Positions 5,683-5,810 of a DNA stretch of 5,810 nt are shown one piece after another. A program made the translations under genes and the position numbers. Source of the stretch: Marinosulfonomonas sp. (GTDB lineage: Bacteria; Pseudomonadota; Alphaproteobacteria; Rhodobacterales; Rhodobacteraceae). The stretch is taken from contig JAFLKA010000163.1 in the NCBI GenBank assembly GCA_022712735.1, positions 1 to 5,810 on the forward strand, in the 5' to 3' direction. Positions within the stretch are counted from its first letter, which is position 1; the number at the start of each line of letters is the position of its first letter. A model generated the notes under the pieces. The model was not told the origin of the DNA, made no database searches, and saw only the letters and a list, made by a program, of their open reading frames with translations.

Positions 5683-5810
5683 ACAATATGATGCTTGTTT
5701 TCAGCCTGCTTCTTGCGGTGGCCATGATTGGCACTGCCGTTATGGCCATCTGGCCGGGCCGCAGTCGGGCAATCGCCATTCTTGCGGCCGGCGCAGTTAG
5801 CCTTTTTGCC
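5679..5810 (+). CDS. Probable MbhD/DUF4040-like antiporter subunit, 5' part (runs off right edge)
   Basis: Only the first 44 residues are present. They form a hydrophobic helix (about 4-24), a short basic turn WPGRSR (25-30) and the start of a second helix (AIAILAAGAVSLFA). This two-helix beginning and the position directly after mrpG fit the MbhD/DUF4040 family, which in E-F-G-type Mrp operons precedes the MrpB-like subunit. A divergent first membrane subunit of another kind cannot be excluded from so short a stretch. It overlaps the mrpG stop in ATGA and has GAG and AAGG purine runs just upstream. Confidence 0.6.
   Translation, partial: MNNMMLVFSLLLAVAMIGTAVMAIWPGRSRAIAILAAGAVSLFA

Noticed and set aside
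1..5810. CRISPR arrays, tRNA or rRNA genes, phage or toxin-antitoxin modules
   Set aside because: No regularly spaced repeats, no tRNA-like cloverleaf and no such protein families were seen on either strand.

Overview
The window looks like chromosomal DNA of an alphaproteobacterium, most probably a marine Rhodobacterales (Roseobacter-type) organism. This is inferred from protein style, from the stand-alone glutamate-synthase/CDGSH gene, and from an Mrp-type antiporter operon running E-F-G followed by an MbhD-like gene. No rRNA or marker gene is present, so the taxon is a judgement and not a proof.

Left half, minus strand (3018 down to 1): three genes read in the same direction and may form one transcription unit. 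First is a secreted metallo-beta-lactamase-fold protein whose zinc site is partly degenerate. Second is a 511-residue protein fusing two CDGSH iron-sulfur domains to an FMN/[3Fe-4S] glutamate-synthase catalytic domain, with no glutaminase domain. Third is a hemerythrin-like HHE protein cut by the left edge. The gaps are 98 and 83 bases, each gene has a good ribosome binding site, and an inverted repeat plus a -10-like hexamer before the second gene suggest an internal control point.

Centre (3019-4006): a LysR-type regulator is divergent from the MBL gene. The roughly 100-base shared promoter region carries three short dyads built on GTTCT/AGAAC half-sites. Two of them are similar 17-mers 41 bases apart, and the last overlaps the regulator's own start. 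The simplest reading is that this regulator controls itself and the MBL-led gene set.

4007-4590 has no intact gene. It holds a decayed, internally deleted IS3-family transposase on the minus strand (4064-4360) in which the OrfA N-terminus is joined to the OrfB C-terminal part, followed by an AT-rich stretch that probably contains the promoter of the next operon.

Right part, plus strand (4591 to the end): tightly overlapping genes mrpE, mrpF, mrpG and the beginning of an MbhD/DUF4040-like subunit. These are the accessory membrane subunits of a multisubunit cation/proton antiporter, whose large subunits probably lie beyond the right edge. Apart from standing next to each other, the antiporter operon and the left-hand redox cluster show no sign of working together.
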